NCBI GenBank assembly: GCA_050260375.1
Contig: JBLNCA010000019.1
Span: 1-17,782, forward strand
DNA length: 17,782 nucleotides
Direction of reading: 5' to 3'
DNA from: DTFZ01 sp050260375
GTDB lineage: Bacteria > Bacillota > Clostridia > Christensenellales > SZUA-584
The translations under genes and the position numbers were made by a program. Of this stretch, positions 14,324 through 17,782 are shown one piece after another. Under the pieces are notes generated by a model. It was not told where the DNA came from and ran no database searches. It worked only from the letters and a program-made list of their open reading frames with translations. The first letter of the stretch is position 1, and each line of letters begins with the position of its first letter.

Positions 14324-14379
14324 AAAAATTACTTTACCGGCGTCTGCATCTTCCCTCCGAAGAAACTCGACTGTCAACG

Positions 14380-14550
14380 CATACGGCAGGTTTACCGGCT
14401 CGGCTTCATCCCGTAAAAGCGCCTTCCCGAAAAAATCAGTGGCATATTGCTTTTACAGTCGACCATACGGTAGCGGGGGCTGCAGCGGCGTTTCACCGCT
14501 TTCCCTATTATCCCTTAAGCTTTTTTCAAAGCTCAAAGGCACCGCAGCGT
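14380..14550 (-). promoter_or_regulatory. Cobalamin (adenosylcobalamin-type) riboswitch
   Basis: On the minus strand the conserved core elements occur in order: GGTGCC, TAATAGGGAA, GCGGTGAAA, GCTGCAGCCCCCGCTACCGT, ATGCCACTG, CGGGAAGG, GGATGAAGCC and AAACCTGCC. GTAAAAGC/GCTTTTAC closes the stem around the GCCACTG...GGGAAGG part. This is the textbook class of B12 riboswitch. With the following terminator it should shut off the DUF4430-ECF genes when cobalamin is abundant. Confidence 0.96.
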
Positions 14551-14570
14551 CACACTATTAACTTACGAAA

Positions 14571-14599
14571 AGGATAGCACAACGGCTGTTTCGCGTCAA
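14571..14599 (-). promoter_or_regulatory. Sigma-A promoter of the riboswitch operon
   Basis: TTGACG (5 of 6) and TATCCT (4 of 6) are separated by 17 bases on the minus strand, placing the transcript start about 15-20 bases before the riboswitch core. Confidence 0.75.
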
Positions 14600-14670
14600 T
14601 AGAGATATCGAAGGCGAAGGTCTTTATCAAATAGAAGCCGCTTTATGTAGCATTCTTTTGAAAGGATAAC

Positions 14671-14708
14671 AAAAGCCTATGATATTTTCTTGTATCATAG
14701 GCTTTTTT
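14671..14708 (-). terminator. Terminator of htpG, nearly symmetric
   Basis: AGCCTATGATA and TATCATAGGCT form a perfect 11-bp stem with an 8-base loop. It begins about 22 bases after the htpG stop. T-runs on both sides (four on minus, six on plus) would allow it to work in both directions; only htpG transcription needs it here. Confidence 0.88.
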
Positions 14709-14729
14709 ACTGTTTGCTATCATTGTGCT

Positions 14730-16613
14730 TTAAGCACCAACGCACGAATATTTCATCAACGCGCAAATACTGTTAGTGAATTCGACCATGTCCTCCACTG
14801 GAAGCCCTTCTATAAGCAGCGCCTGATTATAAAGCAGCTTAGTGTACGTCTCCAGCTTTTGCTTATCGCTGCTAAACGCGTCTTTAAGAACATTATAAAT
14901 ATCATGGCCGGTGTTTATCTCCAATACCTTATTGGCCTTTATGTTCGGATTGTCAGGCATGGTGCTCAGCACTTTCTCCATCTCTATGGATACGGCGCCT
15001 TCGCTTACCAAGCATACCGGGTAATTCTTAAGGCGCTTGGATTCCCTCACGTCCACAACCTTGTCTTTGAGCATCTCCTTCATGTATTTGAACAATTCTT
15101 TGTTTTCGCCGCTGTCGCTTTTTTCCTCGCTGCCGAAGCCCAAATCGCCCGCCGATACCGATTTGAATTCCTTATCCTTATAGCTCCTCAGCATTTGCAT
15201 GGCGAACTCGTCGATATCGTCGGTAAAGTAGAGTATCTCAAACCCCTTATCCTTTACGAGCTCTGTCTGCGGCATCTTGTCGATTCTCTCTACGCTGTCG
15301 CCGGACGCAAAGTATATATACTTTTGGTCCTCTTTCATCCTCTCTATGTACTCGCTCAATGTGACCATCGCCTTTTCGCTGGAGGAATAGAACATCAGCA
15401 GGTCCTGAATATCGTCCCTGTCCATGCCGTAGCTCGCATATATGCCGTACTTAAGCTGCTTTCCGAACGCTTTGAAGAACGTTATATACTGTTCCCTATC
15501 GTTCTTCAGCATGTCTGAAAGCTCTTTCTTTATCTTGCTCTTTATGCTTTTTGCGATTTGCGACAGCTGCCTGTCGTGCTGCAGCATTTCCCTTGAGATG
15601 TTGAGCGACAGGTCTTCCGAATCCACCATGCCCTGCACAAAGCTATAATAATCCGGCAGCAACTCAGGGCATTTATGCATTATAAGCACGCCGCTTGAAT
15701 AAAGCTCCAGCCCTTTTTCGAATTCCTTCGTATAGAAATCGAACGGCGGTTTCTGCGGTATATACAGTATCGCGTTATACTTAAAAAGGCCTTCGGCGCT
15801 GATATGGATATACCTTAAAGGCGTATCGAATCCGTAGTGCTTTTCGGTGTAAAAGTTTTCATAATCCTCCTTCTTAAGCTCGTTCTTGTTTTTGCGCCAT
15901 ATAGGCACCATGCTGTTTATAATTTCTTCTTCCTTATATTTCTCGTACTCCTTATCGCTGCCTTTTTTGGGCCTGGTCTTTGTCATTTCCATCTTAATGG
16001 GGTATCTTATGAAATCGGAGTATTTCTTTATAAGCGATTTTATATGATACTCTTCAAGATACACGCTGTATTTTTCTTCTTCGGTGTCCGGCTTTATTTT
16101 CATGATTATGTCTGTGCCGACCGTCGACTTTTCGCACGGCTTTATAGTATAGCCGTCCGCTCCCGACGACTCCCACCTGTAAGCTTCTTCGCTGCCCAGC
16201 GCCCTGCTTATCACCGTCACCGACTCTGACACCATAAACGCGGAATAAAAGCCTACGCCGAACTGGCCTATGATGTCATGGTCGGGAGCGCTTTCGTTTT
16301 CCGCTTTAAACTGCATGGAGCCGCTTTTGGCGATGGTGCCCAGATTGTCGTCGAGCTCTTCCCTGGTCATGCCTATGCCTGTATCGGAGACGGTAAGTAT
16401 TCTGTTTTCCTTATCGACAGATACGCGAATGTAGTAATCGTCCTTGTTGAACGACAAATTCTCGTCCGTCAGCGCCTTGTAATAGATCTTGTCAATAGCG
16501 TCGCTCGCGTTGGAAATAAGCTCGCGCAGGAAAACTTCCTTATGGGTGTAAATCGAATTAATCATTAAATCAAGAAGACGTTTTGATTCTGTTTTAAACT
16601 GTTTCTTAGCCAT
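14730..16613 (-). CDS. htpG: Molecular chaperone HtpG (bacterial Hsp90)
   Basis: HtpG is a cytosolic ATP-dependent dimeric chaperone. The 627-residue length is typical. The GHKL ATPase domain shows E31, N35 and D38 (FLRELISNASDAIDK), D77-x-G79-x-G81 (VSDTGIGM), and the lid and glycine-rich turn GQFGVGFYSAF at 116-126. The middle domain contains SLNISREMLQHDRQLSQI with the conserved catalytic Arg region, and the C-terminal dimerisation domain follows without a eukaryotic MEEVD tail. AGGAGA lies 7 bases before the ATG. The gene stands alone between its terminator and a CIRCE-controlled promoter, so it should be repressed by HrcA and induced by heat. In B. subtilis htpG is not under HrcA, so this is a different arrangement. 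Confidence 0.98.
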   Translation of the reverse strand: MAKKQFKTESKRLLDLMINSIYTHKEVFLRELISNASDAIDKIYYKALTDENLSFNKDDYYIRVSVDKENRILTVSDTGIGMTREELDDNLGTIAKSGSMQFKAENESAPDHDIIGQFGVGFYSAFMVSESVTVISRALGSEEAYRWESSGADGYTIKPCEKSTVGTDIIMKIKPDTEEEKYSVYLEEYHIKSLIKKYSDFIRYPIKMEMTKTRPKKGSDKEYEKYKEEEIINSMVPIWRKNKNELKKEDYENFYTEKHYGFDTPLRYIHISAEGLFKYNAILYIPQKPPFDFYTKEFEKGLELYSSGVLIMHKCPELLPDYYSFVQGMVDSEDLSLNISREMLQHDRQLSQIAKSIKSKIKKELSDMLKNDREQYITFFKAFGKQLKYGIYASYGMDRDDIQDLLMFYSSSEKAMVTLSEYIERMKEDQKYIYFASGDSVERIDKMPQTELVKDKGFEILYFTDDIDEFAMQMLRSYKDKEFKSVSAGDLGFGSEEKSDSGENKELFKYMKEMLKDKVVDVRESKRLKNYPVCLVSEGAVSIEMEKVLSTMPDNPNIKANKVLEINTGHDIYNVLKDAFSSDKQKLETYTKLLYNQALLIEGLPVEDMVEFTNSICALMKYSCVGA

Positions 16614-16716
16614 TTTACAATCTCCTTCCGCTAGTTAAATATAGAAGCCTCACGGCTGTTTTGAGTTTTATTATAACCCCGGCAAGTCGTGAGACTTGAT
16701 GGGCGAGTTAATCATT

Positions 16717-16743
16717 TTAGCACTCTCGTTGTCCGAGTGCTAA
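16717..16743 (-). promoter_or_regulatory. CIRCE operator (HrcA binding site) of htpG
   Basis: TTAGCACTC, nine bases and GAGTGCTAA match the CIRCE consensus perfectly. The site covers the expected transcription start of the htpG promoter, about 104 bases upstream of the ATG. Confidence 0.97.
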
Positions 16744-16748
16744 AATAT

Positions 16749-16777
16749 AATTTAATAAATTTCCGCCGATTTGTCAA
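16749..16777 (-). promoter_or_regulatory. Sigma-A promoter of htpG
   Basis: A perfect TTGACA and TAAATT (4 of 6) are separated by 17 bases on the minus strand, directly upstream of the CIRCE site. A second TATAAT near 16670 has no fitting -35 box. The leader also has a 6-bp hairpin, CAAGTC/GACTTG, at 16683-16698. I see no gene between 16778 and 16969. Confidence 0.75.
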
Positions 16778-16969
16778 ATATGTATACGGGTTTTTAAGCA
16801 ATGCTTACTTTATCGGGGCTTGCTTTTGTCGGCTGATGTCGATGGAATTGTGAAAGTATTACTTCCGGCAGGTGGTGACAGTTCTCTTTGAAATCACGGC
16901 AAAATAACGGACTTAACGCGCAGATGCAGTCTGCCGATATTTTATCGTTTCAAACTTCCGTTATCAGAC

Positions 16970-16997
16970 AAAACAAAAACACCCGTTTGGGTGTTTT
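16970..16997 (-). terminator. Terminator of the tRNA-Ala gene
   Basis: AAAACACCC-AAAC-GGGTGTTTT followed by TGTTTTG on the minus strand, starting 7 bases after the tRNA CCA end. Confidence 0.85.
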
Positions 16998-17003
16998 ATG
17001 TTT

Positions 17004-17079
<76 letters not shown>

Positions 17080-17110
17080 AAAACAAAAGATATTAAAACC
17101 GACAAGTGGT

Positions 17111-17139
17111 ATTCTAGCAGATTTAATGTTTGTTGTAAA
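17111..17139 (-). promoter_or_regulatory. Sigma-A promoter of tRNA-Ala
   Basis: TTTACA (5 of 6) and TAGAAT (5 of 6) are separated by 17 bases on the minus strand, 31 bases upstream of the mature tRNA 5' end. Confidence 0.8.
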
Positions 17140-17226
17140 GCACATAATATCAGCCGCATTTTTACATATTGTAAATAGAGTATAAACATAAATACGACCT
17201 GCAAACTTGCCTTTTTCCTTTCCCTT

Positions 17227-17256
17227 TTGCGGCTTTTTTATTATACTGAATATAAT
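17227..17256 (+). promoter_or_regulatory. Probable promoter of the SnoaL-like gene
   Basis: TTGCGG and a perfect TATAAT are separated by 18 bases, 19 bases before the ATG at 17276. Confidence 0.5.
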
Positions 17257-17275
17257 TAATTAAAAGAGGCAGTTT

Positions 17276-17605
17276 ATGAGTAACAGGCAAAAGCTCCTCA
17301 AGCTCTTTGAATCGGAGAACAACCGGGACTGGGAAACTTACCGCTCATTTCTTCATCCTCAGGTTAAGTGGATACTTCATTCCAAAGAAGAGCGCTTGAT
17401 ATGCGGCGCCGACAATTACATTGCCGCGGCAAAGCGCGCTTATTCGCAAAGCGCCGGCACGTTCAACTGCGAGGGCATATACCGCGGCGGCAACGAAGAC
17501 CGCATCGTGACCATACTTAAAAACAGCTGGGGCGAGCTTTCCTGCGACGTCTTTGAGTTCAAGGACGGACTTATTATCGAGGAGTACGAATTTATACTTT
17601 CATAG
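17276..17605 (+). CDS. SnoaL/NTF2-like domain protein
   Basis: The 109-residue product has the pattern of small NTF2-fold proteins: an N-terminal helix (RQKLLKLFESENNRDWETY), then RSFLHPQVKWIL, a middle helix (NYIAAAKRAYSQ) and a C-terminal run of strands (DRIVTILKNSW, LSCDVFEFKDGLIIEEYEF). The family includes cyclases, isomerases and many stress or binding proteins, so no activity can be assigned. GAGG lies 6 bases before the ATG. It is a single gene with its own promoter, between tRNA-Ala and an apparent insertion-sequence end. No terminator is evident before 17610. Confidence 0.8.
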   Translation: MSNRQKLLKLFESENNRDWETYRSFLHPQVKWILHSKEERLICGADNYIAAAKRAYSQSAGTFNCEGIYRGGNEDRIVTILKNSWGELSCDVFEFKDGLIIEEYEFILS

Positions 17606-17609
17606 TCCG

Positions 17610-17782
17610 GGGTCTGTAAAATTCGCGAAAAATCGCACTATAAAACAGTGCCGCGCAAGTGTTGTGTAGGTTGTACAATGATGTGTAACAAAAAGAGGTA
17701 AAGAAAAAAGCAAGGATTCCAAAAATCTGATAAAGTTGTAACTGCAAAGAAAACAACATCAGAGAGAAAGGAATCCTTGTAT
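17610..17782 (+). mobile_element. Possible left end of an insertion sequence, cut by the window edge
   Basis: Just after the SnoaL-like gene the sequence reads GGGGTCTGTAAAATTCGCG, which recalls terminal repeats of IS256-type (Mutator) elements. A perfect 10-bp inverted repeat, CAAGGATTCC/GGAATCCTTG (17711-17720 and 17770-17779), comes next. AAAGGA lies 8 bases before the final AT of the window, which would be an ATG if the next base is G. GCACT/AGTGC at 17635-17651 is a further small hairpin. A transposase starting at the edge is inferred, not seen. Confidence 0.42.

Noticed and set aside
14679..15518. 279-codon plus-strand frame opposite htpG
   Set aside because: It lies antisense to the well-conserved HtpG C-terminal half and its product resembles no family; long antisense frames are expected from this codon usage.

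Overview
The window is about 17.8 kb of chromosome from an endospore-forming Firmicutes (Bacillota), most likely class Clostridia. The evidence is: the SpoIVFA/SpoIVFB pair; the neighbourhood of two linked radical-SAM-cluster proteins, RNase G, L21 and L27; strong AGGAGG-type ribosome binding sites; near-consensus sigma-A promoters with 17-base spacers; a perfect CIRCE operator; and a group IIC intron placed behind a terminator. Base composition is roughly balanced, yet Ile is often written ATA, a usable lineage signature.

Left block (1-7950, all minus strand). In order of transcription: spoIVFA, spoIVFB, a metallo-beta-lactamase/glyoxalase fusion, a B12-type radical SAM protein (TIGR03960-like), its DUF2344 partner, rng (RNase G), then rplU and rpmA. 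This merges the Bacillus order (spoIVFA-spoIVFB-rplU-prp-rpmA) with the clostridial order (radical SAM-DUF2344-rng-rplU-prp-rpmA). The prp protease gene is missing, and L27 lacks the N-terminal extension that Prp removes. rplU has its own promoter, whose -35 box contains the rng stop codon. A strong terminator follows rpmA, and the 5' end of a group IIC intron lies directly behind it and runs off the left edge.

Middle block (8139-10268, minus strand). Two membrane-protein genes share a two-helix module. One carries it in front of a ribose-permease-like domain, the other in front of a zinc ribbon. Upstream of them is a 330-bp gene-free stretch full of nested inverted repeats, probably a small non-autonomous repeat element.

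Right block (10244-17782). proS (minus) is divergent from a YjjG-like HAD nucleotidase and a ComFB protein (plus). A cobalamin riboswitch with a terminator then controls a DUF4430 lipoprotein-like gene and an ECF S component (minus), read as a corrinoid uptake operon. htpG (minus) follows, under a perfect CIRCE site. After it come tRNA-Ala(GGC) (minus) and a small SnoaL/NTF2-like protein (plus). The last 170 bases look like the left end of an insertion sequence, cut by the window edge.

Most of the window is housekeeping or known regulation. I found no clearly new multi-gene system. The best candidates for something undescribed are the metallo-beta-lactamase/glyoxalase I fusion and the permease-like protein with its shared two-helix module.
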